Shown: positions 13,234 through 25,603 of the stretch, in pieces
Layout: every line of letters begins with the position of its first letter
Numbering within the stretch: the first letter of the stretch is position 1
Assembly (NCBI GenBank): GCA_963965975.1
Contig: OZ014416.1
Location: forward strand, 4,464,001 to 4,528,000
DNA length: 64,000 bases
Origin: Xestospongia bergquistia
Taxonomy: Eukaryota; Porifera; Demospongiae; Haplosclerida; Petrosiidae
Reading direction: 5' to 3'
Program-made: the position numbers and the translations under genes
Notes under the pieces: model-generated
What the model saw: the letters and a program-made list of their open reading frames with translations, nothing else
Databases searched by the model: none
Told to the model about the DNA's origin: nothing

Positions 13234-13741
13234 ACGCAAATGCAGATCAGAGGATCTATGATAAATGGAATACGATAGATTTTCAAACTGTTAATAGATG
13301 TCCTTTATTCGAGGTCATGTTACATAGACAATGCTGTTTCATTCCACCAAATATGTTATATATTTAAAACACAATTCAGATTCCCACACAAAGGTGGACA
13401 ATTTTAGTGTTCTGTTGCAAGATTGTATGCATGTGACTGTGATTATGAAATTGTAGTTTTATTAAAACAATTAAAAACGAAGATACTGGTAGTTAAAGCA
13501 GATGAATAACAATAGATTTGTCAGTATTATGTACATTCAACACTAGAGTGTATGGCTGAGTATTTATGGAGATCTAAAATGAATCTGATTTTGCATACAG
13601 TTGACATCATGAAACAATTTCGACAAACAAAATGATTCAACATTGACATATATTCACAGATATAAAGCCTTCATTTGCCTAATAATTTATTAGTACTACA
13701 TCAACAATATATTAAAGTTGGTAGTGTATTACTTTGAGAAG
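13234..13741. other. AT-rich DNA, no gene recognised
   Basis: Nothing recognisable here. It may include the decayed 3' part of the transposon. Confidence 0.4.
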
Positions 13742-13882
13742 ATGGATAATGAAGATCCACATATTTCTCTTGATATATCAAATGTAGAAGCTCCTACAAA
13801 GCAAAGTTGGTGGCAATGTCTAGACTGGGAGCTTGTCCGTATTCATATAATTGGGAAAGTACTAAATTACCAACTATAATGT
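13742..13882 (+). CDS. small hypothetical ORF (46 aa)
   Basis: An ATG opens 46 codons beginning MDNEDPHISLDISNVEAPTK and containing SWWQCLDWE before the stop, which falls in the first copy of a 59-bp repeat. The acidic opening and Trp-rich centre look protein-like, but no family is recognised and there is no supporting splice context. It may be an exon fragment or chance. Confidence 0.2.
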
Positions 13883-14157
13883 ATTGTTGATGTAGTACTA
13901 ATAAATTAATTGGGAAAGCACTAGACTGACTAAGAACTATAATGTATTGTCCATGTAGTACAAATAAATGTAAGATGATCCATTCACTATCCTTATCAGG
14001 ACTAACATTAAAGAGATATCAATAGTATTAACAGCAGAGATACTGGAGTTCTCTTCATAAAAAACTTAGTCGTACAAACTGTAAAAAGTAATTAAGAAAG
14101 CACTAGACTACCAACTACAATGTACTGTCAATGCAGTAGTAATAAAATGTAAAAGGA
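13850..14157. repeat. ~60-bp repeat, three copies
   Basis: Units starting near 13851, 13910 and 14092 share TTGGGAAAGCACTAGACT and ACTATAATGTATTGT. The third copy is separated by about 120 bases of other sequence. The repeat lies just before the assembly gap, which may have interrupted assembly of more copies. Confidence 0.7.
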
Positions 14158-14231
14158 TTAATATTGAGTATCCCAGACTTACATGCATTGAACTACTAAT
14201 ACACTTACTATTAGTAGTTCACATATAAACT

Positions 14232-14431
14232 NNNNNNNNNNNNNNNNNNNNNNNNNNNNNNNNNNNNNNNNNNNNNNNNNNNNNNNNNNNNNNNNNNNNN
14301 NNNNNNNNNNNNNNNNNNNNNNNNNNNNNNNNNNNNNNNNNNNNNNNNNNNNNNNNNNNNNNNNNNNNNNNNNNNNNNNNNNNNNNNNNNNNNNNNNNNN
14401 NNNNNNNNNNNNNNNNNNNNNNNNNNNNNNN
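14232..14431. other. assembly gap, 200 N
   Basis: Exactly 200 N, a typical scaffold gap placeholder whose true length is unknown. Open frames drawn across it are meaningless. Confidence 0.99.
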
Positions 14432-14897
14432 TATCTCTCTCATTTATATTTTCAAGATATATTGATGTAACATACCATACACTCTGTACAGCAACAGATA
14501 TATCAGTATTATCATTGTTACAAAAGGTAGATATTTGTGTCAATTTCTCTCTCTTTCTCAAACATATATAGCAGTATTACACTGTGTTAAATGTTAGATT
14601 TGTGTGTAAAATGATAATGTTCCAATTGTAACTTCAGTGTTGACCATTATAAGACTTTATTGATATCATCCAAGTTGATGGCATTTAAGAAAATATTTTG
14701 TAATGTCAAGGGTTACCTCATCCATAACACTAAGCTCTACACTATAATTTATTGATGTTTGTATGACATCTCTTAGCAGTATATATATGTCTCAAGACAT
14801 ATCAACCTTCCTGATAATGAATTAATTAATGACATGAAGTAGTATATACTTTATCTAAGGATTTAATGAGATGTATGCTAAAGACTTTTTATATAAT

Positions 14898-14899
<2 letters not shown>
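14432..14899. other. AT-rich DNA, no gene recognised
   Basis: AT-rich with several TATATA clusters. No exon or transposon end is seen. Confidence 0.4.
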
Positions 14900-14958
<59 letters not shown>

Positions 14959-14967
14959 TATATATAT
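14900..14967. repeat. (TA)n microsatellite
   Basis: An almost pure TA dinucleotide run with one GA interruption near the end. Confidence 0.97.
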
Positions 14968-15654
14968 GATTAATAATTATAACAAATTATTTATAATTGA
15001 TGATATGAACTTTTTAATTTCCTTTTATTAGGTCATTCTTCATTATAGTATGTATTGGTTCATGTCAGCATGTCAGTTGATGTGGCTAGTGAGTACTTCA
15101 AATTGTTTCCCAATAAAATTAAACTGAGAAAAGATATATTGGGTTACTATTTAAACACTTGATCAAAAACAGTTTTTTTAAAGGAGAGATAATAAATATT
15201 TTATTTAATATGATAATAATATATACAATGATGGGACTTATAACATGTATACACTAGTATTTTGAGTCATACGTTAACGTTACTCAGATAGCTAGTGTAC
15301 ATGTAGGCTTGGTTATATTAGTAAGGTAGTGATATTTAACATTTCATTCTTTGATTTCCAATGGCATGTACATATCACTTCAAATTAGCATTCTTAATTG
15401 CTTTTTTCAAATGAAATAATTTTCAGTACAATTTTTTTCATTTCAAAGAGTACTTTTGGCCAACAATTTCTTTGTATATACAATTAATAATGATGAATGA
15501 ATTAGTGATACTGAAAATATTATAAATACAACAATGAATATACAATAATAATAAATGATTGGTTTTACAACAATTGATGGTTTGGTGATGGTAAATTAAT
15601 ATTATAATTACAATGTTAAGACTATAATGAATAATGTTTATTACTTTTACAATA
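14968..15654. other. AT-rich DNA, no gene recognised
   Basis: A low-complexity A/T-rich stretch with ATAATAAT clusters. Nothing coding was found. Confidence 0.4.
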
Positions 15655-15910
15655 ATAATACAGTTTTTGAATTAGTGTAAGTAAATAACTTTCACAAATA
15701 TTAATGTAGGAAAAACAATGTATAATTTCGATTAGTTTTACAGTAACAATACAGTCATTGGATTAGTGTAAGTAAATAACAATCACAAATATGATTTCAG
15801 GAAAAATAACGTTTAATTTCAATTGATGTTACATCATTTTATCATTATTATTACAATCATTGGATTAGCATAAGTTAATAACCAACATAAAACGAATCGT
15901 CTGAAAAACA
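15655..15910. repeat. ~90-bp degenerate tandem repeat, three copies
   Basis: Three units share TTGGATTAGTGTAAGTAAAT followed by CACAAATAT and a GGAAAAA tract, near 15664, 15747 and 15857. The third is the most diverged. Confidence 0.65.
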
Positions 15911-17002
15911 TGTTATTTACTACAGTAATTCTAGTAAAGAGTAGTAAAATACCATCAGATACAACACTATTACATTAATTGGTAACTTTTAACTAGTAGA
16001 AATACTACAACTAATGTAAACCATCCATTTACTGAATGTTCTAAAGTGAAAATTTTGTCTGTGTAATATAACAAACTTTAACTGAACAGTGATTTCTTTT
16101 GGCTGATCATAAGTCCATCCATCTATCTTTCCATTTTTTCATCCATCCATTTATCTGATCCTTCCTCTGATTCTTTTATTCATATATTCATATATTTGTC
16201 CATTCACTCATTCATCTATTCTTCAATCCATCGTTTTAGTTGCTATTACTTGATCATTTACTATTTTGAAAAAATGTCTATTATCACTGATCAAGTTCTA
16301 TGTAACTTGATTTGATGCTGAACCAAAGAAGAGTGACTATTCTGTTCATTAGTTGAAATAATTTTGTTGAAGAATACCCACTTGTTATTGGCTATGTAAT
16401 CAGTGATTGAGTTTTAATACCTGATTGAGTAATTTAGAGGAAACAGAGTCTTTTAATAGAGTTTGAGAGACAACAATGCCTCGTCAACTCTTCAATAACA
16501 TTCATAGCAGGCTAAACTCTGAAATGCTGTATAAGTACATGCATCATTGGTATAGTAATACAATTTATATGGTATAAGACTCATTCTATGACCATATAAT
16601 GATAACTAGTGGCTGTTCTTCAACACATTTGTTTCACCTAACAAACAGATTGTCCCTCTTCTGCTTTGGCAGGAAATAAAAACCATCTGTTTTGGCAGGA
16701 AATAAAAAACCACAATCATAAAACCAGATCATTAGAAAGGAAGTAAATAGTAATTGATCGAGCAATGGTTGCAACTAGATGGACGAATATTGATAGTAGA
16801 TGAATAGATGATATTTGAATGAATAAATGGACGGTTGAGCTGGTTAAGAAATGGATGTTAAAATCTCATGTTTTAATTCAAAATCCATCAAATGGTTTGG
16901 TTCAAACTGTACAAATTGCTTGTAAAAAAAATTTTCATTATATAACTGTATGTAAGCGTAACATAATGATTAGTTAGATTATAGGAAGATGGAACATCTA
17001 AT
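15911..17002. other. non-coding, CATC-rich tract and small duplications
   Basis: From about 16113 to 16232 there is a pyrimidine-rich run built on CATC/CATT words. Near 16660-16710 the string TTTGGCAGGAAATAAAAA occurs twice in a row. No gene was found. Confidence 0.45.
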
Positions 17003-17358
17003 TTAGATGTTTCATCTTCCTATAGTTGTAACTTGATTCCAATAAATATTACATACAAGTATAAAGTGTAAACACTCTTAGTACAGTCACTATTTGTACT
17101 TATATTAGTGCATGTAACTGTGTGTCCTCATAATGACAATAATGTTTGTGTAATTTAATTCTATGTTTTAATTGTCAAACTTAACTGTGTAACATAGCTC
17201 CAATACACAACCCTAAGGACCCTTACAAGTACAAATATTGACTATAATGTATACTAAGAGTGTTTCTGATACACATTAATACACAAATCTTATATTAACT
17301 TGTACTTAATATTTATGGATATCAAGTTACCATAACAGAAAGAAGATGGAACATCTAA
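17003..17358. mobile_element. foldback/MITE-like element with long inverted repeats
   Basis: The two ends are inverted copies: TTAGATGTTTCATCTTCC on the left and TTAGATGTTCCATCTTCT as the reverse complement of the right. The symmetry continues inward for more than 100 bases: TAACTTGAT, ATAAATATTA, AACACTCTTAGTA and ATTTGTACTT all have partners in order. The 356-base element has no coding capacity. Just left of it (16983-17001) lies an inverted copy of the terminal motif. No clear target-site duplication was found. Confidence 0.75.
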
Positions 17359-18035
17359 CCAATATTCATGTACATGTAATAATCATGCAATCATGTCAAT
17401 CGGCAGACAAAACAATTTGATGGAGTTATCTTGATGGCATCAGGTAATCTTGCAGATCATTATATTGTATAATGAGCAGCATCGCTTCATTATATAGATA
17501 TGGGCCACCTGTTTGTTCCTGGTGCATGCTGTATAAAAGCAAACATAGAATGTTAAAATACTTTGCTGGATGTGTAAAGATTTTCAAAAATATTCCAAAA
17601 AGAATTACAAGATTTGGTTAATATATATTTCATGTAATTATGTACTTTGTCTGTTCATCTTCCAGCTACTTCAGTTCACTTGCTTGACTGAGTCTATGGT
17701 TCTCAATTTCAAGAAGAGACTACATTAAGCAGTAGCTGTATAATCTATAGTTTGTATTAAATGCAATACAAAACATTACATATATATGTATGTATAATTT
17801 GAAAGTATTATAAAGGTGTATCTGTTAGTGTATTATTACATATCCATCATGATCATGTTGTGAATGTTACCCAATTACAAAAGTTATGCATCTAATTTTT
17901 AAAAGTACCATACCTTTTAGAACCATATCCTACAACACAGAAGTGAATCATCAATCAATCCTAATTTGTTAAACGAAGATGATGAAATGACTGTTCTGAA
18001 GAATTAGCAGACAATATTCATTAAGCATTTGAAAG
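17359..18035. other. AT-rich DNA, no gene recognised
   Basis: Nothing recognisable between the foldback element and the 85-bp array. Confidence 0.4.
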
Positions 18036-21000
18036 TTCTGATTTACTCATGTTGATATCTGATCTACTGCAAACAGGCATCAACATGATTATTAGCACTA
18101 ACACCTGATCTAACACCAAGATATGACTTACTCATGTTGATATATGATATACTACACACTGATATTAACAGGATTTTTTACACTGATACCTGATCTAACA
18201 CGAAATCTGATATACTCTTGTTGTTATCTGATCTACTACAGACAGACACCAACATGATTCTTAACACTGATACCTGATCTAACATCTGTTGATATCTGAT
18301 CTACTACACACTGACATCAACATAATTCTTATGACTGATATCTCATCTTACACTATCTTTGATATCTAATCTAACACTGACATCTGATTTACTCATGTTG
18401 ATATTTGATCTACTGCAAACAGACATCAATCAACATGATTCTTAACACTAACACCTGATCTAACACTGAGATCTGATTTACTCATGTTGATATATGATCT
18501 ACACACTGACATTAACAGGATTTTTTACACTGATACCTGATCTAACACCGAAATCTGATTTACTCTTGTTGTTATCTGATCTACTACAGACAGACACAAA
18601 CATGATTCTTAACACTGATACATGATCTAACACCTGTTGACATCTTATCTACTACACACTGACATCAACATGATTCTTAACACTGATATCTATTCTTACA
18701 CTATGATATCTCATCTAACACTTAGATCAGATTTACTCATGTTGATATCTGATCTACTACAGACTTACGTTAACACAATTCTTAACACTGATACCTGATC
18801 TAACACCAATATCCGATTTACACTTGTTGATATCTGATCTACACTAACATCAACATGATTGTTAACACTAATACCTGATATAACACATGTTTATATGTGA
18901 TCTACTACACACTGATATGAACATGATTCTTAACACTGATATTTCATCTGACATTAACATTTATACTGATCTAACACTGAGATCTGATTTACTCATGTTG
19001 ATAATTGACCTACTGCAAAAAGACATCAACATGATTCTTCACACTAACATGTGATTTAACATGAACTGATATCGGATCTAACACTGAGATCTGATATACT
19101 CTTGTTGATATCTCATCTAATTCTTAACACTGATACCTGATCTAACATCTGTTGATATCTGATCTATTACACACTGACATCAACATAATTCTTATCACTA
19201 ATATCTCATCTGACAGTAACTATGATATCTGATCTAACATTGACATCTGATTTACTCATGTTGACATCTGATCTACTGCAAAAAGTCATCAACATGATTC
19301 TTAATACTAACATTTGATCTAACACAGATCTGATTTACTCATGTTGATATATGATCTACTACACACTGACATCAACACAATTCTTAATAATGATACCTAA
19401 TCTAACATCTGTTGATATCTGATCTACTACACACTGACATCAACATAATTCTTATCACTGATATCTCATCTGACACTAACTATGATATCTGTCTAACACT
19501 GAGATCTGATTTACTCATGTTGATATTTCATCAACTGCAAACAGACATCAACATGACTCTTAACACTAACATCTGATTTAACACAAACTGATATCTGATC
19601 TAAAACCGAGATCTGATTTACCCATGTTGATATATCATCTATTACACACTGACATTAACATGATTCTTATGATTCCTAGATGATTTAACACTGACATCTG
19701 ATTTACTCTTGATTTCTGATCTACTACACACTGACATTAACATGATTCTTATGATTCCTAACACTGATACCTGATTTAACACCGAAATCTCATTTACTCT
19801 TGATTTCTGATCTACTACGCACTGACATCACAATGATTCTTAACACTGATACATGATCTAACACCTGTTGATATCTCATATACACACAGACGATTTTTAA
19901 CACTGGTATCTCATCTGACACTGACCGACATCTGATCTAACAATGAGATCTGATTGACTCATGTTGATATATGATCTACTCCACACTGACATCAACATGA
20001 TTCTTAACACTGATACCTGATCTAACATCTATTGATATCTGATTTACTGTAAACAGACACTAACATCATTCTTAACACTAACATATGATTTAACACAGTG
20101 ATATCTGATCTAACACAGATCTGATTTACTCATGTTGATATTTGATCTACTACACAATGACATCATAATTCTTAACACTGATATCTCATCTGATACTGAC
20201 TATGATATCTGATCTAACAGTGAGATTTGATTTACTCATGTTGATATGTGATCTGCTGCAAACAGACATCAACATGATTCTTAATACTAACATCTGATCT
20301 AACACTGAGATTTGATTTACTCATGTAGACATATGATCTACTACACACTGACATTAACATTATTCTTAACACGGATACCTAATCTAACACCAAGATCTGA
20401 CTTACTCTTGTTGATTTCTGATCTACAAATTGGCATCGATACAATTGTTAACACTGATATCTGATCTAATACATGTTTGTCTGATCTACTACGCACAGAT
20501 ATGAACACGATTCTTAATTCTGAATCCTAATCTAACACTTAGATCTGATTTACTCTTGTTGTTATCTGATCAACTACACACTGACATTGAAATGATTCTT
20601 AACACTGATACCTGATCTAATGTCTGTAGATATCTCATCCACTACACACTGACATCAACATAATCCTTATCACTGATATCTCATCTGACACTAACTATGA
20701 TATCTGATCTAACACTGAGATCTGATTACTACTGTTGATATTTGATCTACTGCAAACTTACATCAACATGATTCTTAACACTAACATCTGATTTAACACA
20801 AACAGATATCTGATCTAACACTGATTTACTCACGTTGATGTATCATCTACTACACACTGACATTAACATGATTCTTGTGATTCCTAACACTGATACCTGA
20901 TTTAACACCGAGATCTGATTTACTGTTGATTTCTGATCTACTATACAGTGACATCAACACGATTCTTAACACTGATATCTTATCTGATCTAACACTGAGA

Positions 21001-21204
21001 TCTGATTTACTCATGTTGATATCTGATCTATTGCAAACAGACGTCAACATGATTCTTAATACTAACATCTGATCTAACACAGATTTGATTTACTCATGTT
21101 GATATATGATCTACTACACACTGACATCAACATGATTCTTAACACTGATACGTGATCTAACATCTGTTGATATCTGATCTACTACACACTGAGATCAACA
21201 TGAT
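18036..21204. repeat. 85-bp tandem repeat array
   Basis: About 37 degenerate copies of a unit of about 85 bases. The unit reads GTTGATATCTGATCTACTAC, then a CACTGACATCAACATGATTC segment, then ACTGATACCTGATCTAACAC and GAGATCTGATTTACTCAT. Shorter units lacking the last 17-18 bases alternate with full ones. The sub-motif GATMTCTGATCTA recurs within each unit, suggesting growth from a ~20-base ancestor. Frames inside (for example 20850-21080, minus) are artefacts. The array stops abruptly at the gypsy pol fragment. Confidence 0.93.
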
Positions 21205-23103
21205 TACAGTAAATTCTTACCAAACCTCTCTTCTGTTTTGAGTCCTTTATATCAGTTACTTCATAAGTCGAGAAGATGGCAGTGGGGGAAAGATCAAGAT
21301 AGAGTTTTTACAGAAGCCAAGTTGTTGTTAAAGTCACCCCGCCTGTTAACTCATTATGACTGCAGTAAACACCTCACCCTTGCATGTGATGCTTCACCCT
21401 ATGGGGTAGGAGCAGTACTGTCACATAAGTTTGATGATGATGATGAAAAACCCATAGCATATGTGTCCAGAACTCTTAACAAAACAGAATCAAAGTATGC
21501 TCAGATCGATAAGGAGTCCCTGGCCATTATTTTTGGTATAACTAAATTTCGTAAGTACCTAGTGGGTCGTAAATTCACCATTTATACAGATCATAAACCT
21601 TTAATGTATATTTTTGGAGAGAACTCTATGACAGCATCTACGAGAGTAACCAGATGGGCTTTGCTGTTAAGTGGCTACGAGTATTCAGTTCAGTACAAAC
21701 CTGGGAAGGAGTTGGCGAATGCAGATGGGCTTAGCCGTCTTCCATTGTCAGACATAGGTCAAGAAGATGCCACATCAACGGAGCTAATTAATTTGATTGA
21801 GCATTTGAACTCCACACCAATATCAGTGTCTGAAAGCATTAAATGCACAAGTAGAAACGCAACTCTATTGAGAGTGAGGCACTTGATAAGACATGGGTGG
21901 CCAGAAAATATTGATGGAGATATAGACCTGAAACCATATGTTAGGCATAAATTGGAAGTAAGTGTATTAGACAACTGCATCCTGTTCGGATCTCGTGTGG
22001 TTGTTTCACCACATTGCAGGAAGACAGTCTTAGATGAACATCAATGTCATCCGGGAGTATCAAGAGTGAAGGCATTAGCAAGGCCATATGTTTGGTGGCC
22101 AAAGATGGATACTGACATTGAAAGTAAAGTGAGGGAATGTCATGTATGTCAATCTAATAGGAACTCTCCAGCACCAGCACCATTACATTCGTGGGAGTAT
22201 CCAACAAACCCTTGGAGCCGAATTCATGTTGATCATGCGGGTCCAGTGTTGGGTCATACACTGTTAATTGTGATGGACGCTTACTCAAAATGGATAGATG
22301 CGATGCCCGTAAACTCGACGTCATCAGCAGAGACGATAGAGAAGCTCCGACATTTGTTTTCAAATTTTGGAGTTCTTGACAAGGTGGTTTCTGATAATGG
22401 TACATCATTTTCTAGTCGTGAATTTTAAGAATTTATGGACAACAATGGCATTGTGCACACTCGTGTAGCACCTTACCATCCATCTAGCAATGGCCAGGCA
22501 GAAAGAGCAGTACAAATTATCAAACAAGGGATACAGAACCAGACTGAACGAAGTTTGAACACAAGGATTTCAAGGTTTTTATTTACTTATCGTAATACCC
22601 CTCAGAGTGTGACAGAACACTCACCTACAGAGTTAATGTTTGGTAGTAAACTAAAGTCTCAATTGGATCGTTTGCACCCAGACCTCAATAGGAAGGTTCA
22701 AACAAAACAGATTAGGAAAAAAGAGTGTCATGATAGAGGTACTACGTTACGTGAGTTTAAGATTGGAGATAATGTGTACTTGGAGAATTTTCATAGGGGA
22801 GAACAATGGCTACCTGGAGTGGTATGTCGAGTAAATGGTCCGGTATCATACGTAGTTAAGTTGACCGAATGGACGATTATTAGTGGCATTGATCATCTCC
22901 GATCTCATTGGGATGGAGAAGAAATAGAGCTCATCAGCTCAACACCAGTTGCTCATACTGAGCCAAGTAAAGAACCAATTAATTATCACCTAATTCAGAC
23001 GGGAGGCGAAGTCCCTGAACCTCGAACGAATGAACAAATTGTTCCTTTACGTGGATCCTCACGTCGAAGGAATCCTCCAGACTGGTATCAAAATACTATT
23101 TGA
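21205..23103 (+). pseudogene. Ty3/gypsy retrotransposon pol, 3' part, one nonsense codon
   Basis: This is the C-terminal part of a gypsy-type polyprotein. It starts in the tail of reverse transcriptase (YSKFLPNLSSVLSPLYQLL). The RNase H domain follows, with ACDASPYGVGAVL, the Glu of DKESLAI and YTDHKPL. Next is the integrase zinc finger (HQCHPG then CHVCQ), then the integrase core with Asp in HVDHAG and SDNGTSF and Glu in QAERAVQ. A basic tail ends SSRRRNPPDWY. No chromodomain is seen. The frame is interrupted only once, by TAA at 22426-22428 between the second Asp and the Glu of integrase. Gag, protease and most of RT are absent; the 5' edge meets the 85-bp satellite. Confidence 0.93.
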
Positions 23104-23143
23104 TTTTATTTTTAGTTGTAAAATATTATGTAATATATTTTCG

Positions 23144-23156
23144 AACGGGGAAGGGA
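23144..23156 (+). promoter_or_regulatory. polypurine tract of gypsy element
   Basis: AACGGGGAAGGGA lies immediately before the LTR start (TGTAGTAATA), in the place and form of a plus-strand priming site. Confidence 0.75.
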
Positions 23157-23351
23157 TGTAGTAATATGTTTATTATGTGCATTATGAATACAATTATTTG
23201 TCCTGTCCCACTATAATGCTATCTTATGTATGCTATATAAATGTCATATATATGCTATCACATAAGATTCATTAAAACTGGTTATTAATGTGTTATCAAA
23301 GTCATATTAAGATTGCTCTATATCTCTGTGACTCTATTTCAAGTCATCACA
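23157..23351 (+). mobile_element. 3' LTR of the gypsy element (195 bp)
   Basis: It begins TGTAGTAATATG right after the polypurine tract and ends CATCACA where the 122-bp satellite starts. This gives the usual TG...CA limits. A TATA-like GCTATATAAATG sits near 23231. The matching 5' LTR is not in the window, so its length rests on the polypurine tract and the satellite boundary. Confidence 0.7.
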
Positions 23352-24833
23352 GTTAGTATACAACTTACAACTCTTAGAACATTACATCATCAGACATACA
23401 GTCTTATGTGATCTCTAGTAGTTATAAATAGACCAACTAAATGTAACAGAATTGAGGTTGCTCTGAAAATATAGTTAGTGTACAACTTACAACTCTTAGA
23501 ACATTACATCATCTTAATGCCATCATAGATCTCTACTAGTTATAAATAGACCTACCAAATGTAACAGAATTTAGTTTGCTCTGAAGATATAGTTATTGTA
23601 CAACTTACAACCCTTAGGTATCATCATACATACAGTCGTAAGCGATCTCTAGGAGTTATAAGTAGACTAGTTATAAATAGACCTACCAAATGTAACAGAA
23701 TTTAGTTTGCTCTGAAGATATAGTTATTGTACAACTTACAACCCTTAGGTATCATCATACATACAGTCGTATGCGATCTCTAGGAGTTATAAGTAGACCC
23801 ACTAAATGTAACAGAATTTAGTTTGCTATGAAAATATAGTTATTGTACAACTTACAACCCTTACAACATTACATCATATTAATGTCATCTCTAGTAGTTA
23901 TAAATCGACCTACTAAATGTAACATAATGGAGTTTCCTCTGAAAATCTAGTTACTACACAACTTAAAACCCTTAGAACATTACATCATCAAATTAACGTT
24001 ATTATGTGATCTCTAGTACTAATAAGAAGACCTATTAAATGTAACAGAATTTAGTCCGCTCTATAAATATAGTTAGTATACAACTTACAATCTTTAGAAC
24101 ATACATCATCAAATTAACGTGATCATGTCATCTCTAGGAGTTATAAGTAGACCTACTGAATGTAACAGAATTTAGTTTGCTCTGAAGATATAGTTATTGT
24201 ACAACTTACAACCCTTAGGTATCATCATACATATAGTCGCATGCGATCTCTAGGAGTTATAAGTAGACCTACTAAATGTAACAGATTTTAGTTTGCTATG
24301 AAAATATAGTAATTGTACAACTTACAACACTTACAACATTACATCATATTAATGTCATCTCTAGTAGTTATAAATCGACCTACTAAATGTAACATAATGG
24401 AGTTTCCTCTGAAAATCTAGTTACTATACAACTTAAAACCAATAGAACATTACATCATCAAATTAACGTTATCATGTGATCTCTAGTACTAATAAGAAGA
24501 CCTACTAAATGTAACAGAATTTAGTCCGCTCTATAAATATAGTTAGTATACAACTTACAATCTTTAGAACATACATCATCAAATTAACGTGATCATGTCA
24601 TCTCTAGGAGTTATAAGTAGACCTACTAAATGTAACAGAATTTAGTTTGCTATGAAAATATAGTTATTGTACAACTTACAACCCTTAGAACATTACATCA
24701 TTAAATTAACGTTATCATGTGTTCTCTGGTACTAATAAGTAGACCTACTAAATGTAACAGAATTTAGTCCGCTCTAAAAATATAGTTAGTATACAACTTA
24801 CAACCCTTAGAACATACATCATCATATTAATGT

Positions 24834-25603
24834 GATCATGTCATCTCTAGGAGTTATAAGTAGACCTACTGAATGTAACAGAATCTAATTTGCTCTGAAA
24901 ATGTAGTTATTGTACAACTTACAACACTTACAACATTACATCATCATACATATAGTCGTATGTGATCTCTAGTAGTTATAAATAGACCTACTAAATGTAA
25001 CAGAATTTAGTTTGCTATGAAAATATAGTTATTGTACATCTTACAACCCTTAGAACATTACATCATATTACTGTCATCATGTGATCTCTAGTAGTTATAA
25101 ATCGACCTACTAAATGTAACATAATGGAGTTTCCTCTGAAAATTTAGTTACTATACAACTTACAACCAATAGAACATTACATCATCAAATTAACGTTATC
25201 ATGTGATCTCTAGTACTAATAAGTATACCTACTAAATGTAACAGAATTTAGTCCACTCTAAAAATATAGTTAGTACACAACTTACCACCCTTAGAACATA
25301 CATCATCAAATTAACGTCATCATGTGATCTCTAGTTGTTATAAATAGACTTGCTAAATGTAACAGAATTTAGTCCGCTCTAAAAATATAGTTAGTATAAA
25401 ACTTACAACCCTTAGAACATACATCATCATATTAATGTGATCATGTGATCTCTAGTTGTTATAAGTAGACCTACTAAATGTAACAGAATTTAGTTTGCTA
25501 TGAAAATATAGTTATTGTACAACTTACAACCCTTACAACATAACATCATATTAATGTCATCATGTGATCTCTAGTAGTTATAAATAGACCTACTAAATGT
25601 AAC
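24834..25603. repeat. 770-bp segmental duplicate within the satellite, copy 1
   Basis: This block matches 28215-28984 at a constant offset of 3381 bases. I compared it line by line from 24841 to about 25560 and saw no difference. It includes private variants such as CAACTTACCACCC and TGTACATCTTACAACC. Confidence 0.85.

Noticed and set aside
14211..14561. Minus-strand frames over the gap
   Set aside because: They are open only because N codons are not stops.
20850..21080. Minus-strand 76-codon frame
   Set aside because: It lies fully in the 85-bp array and its protein is just the repeat translated.
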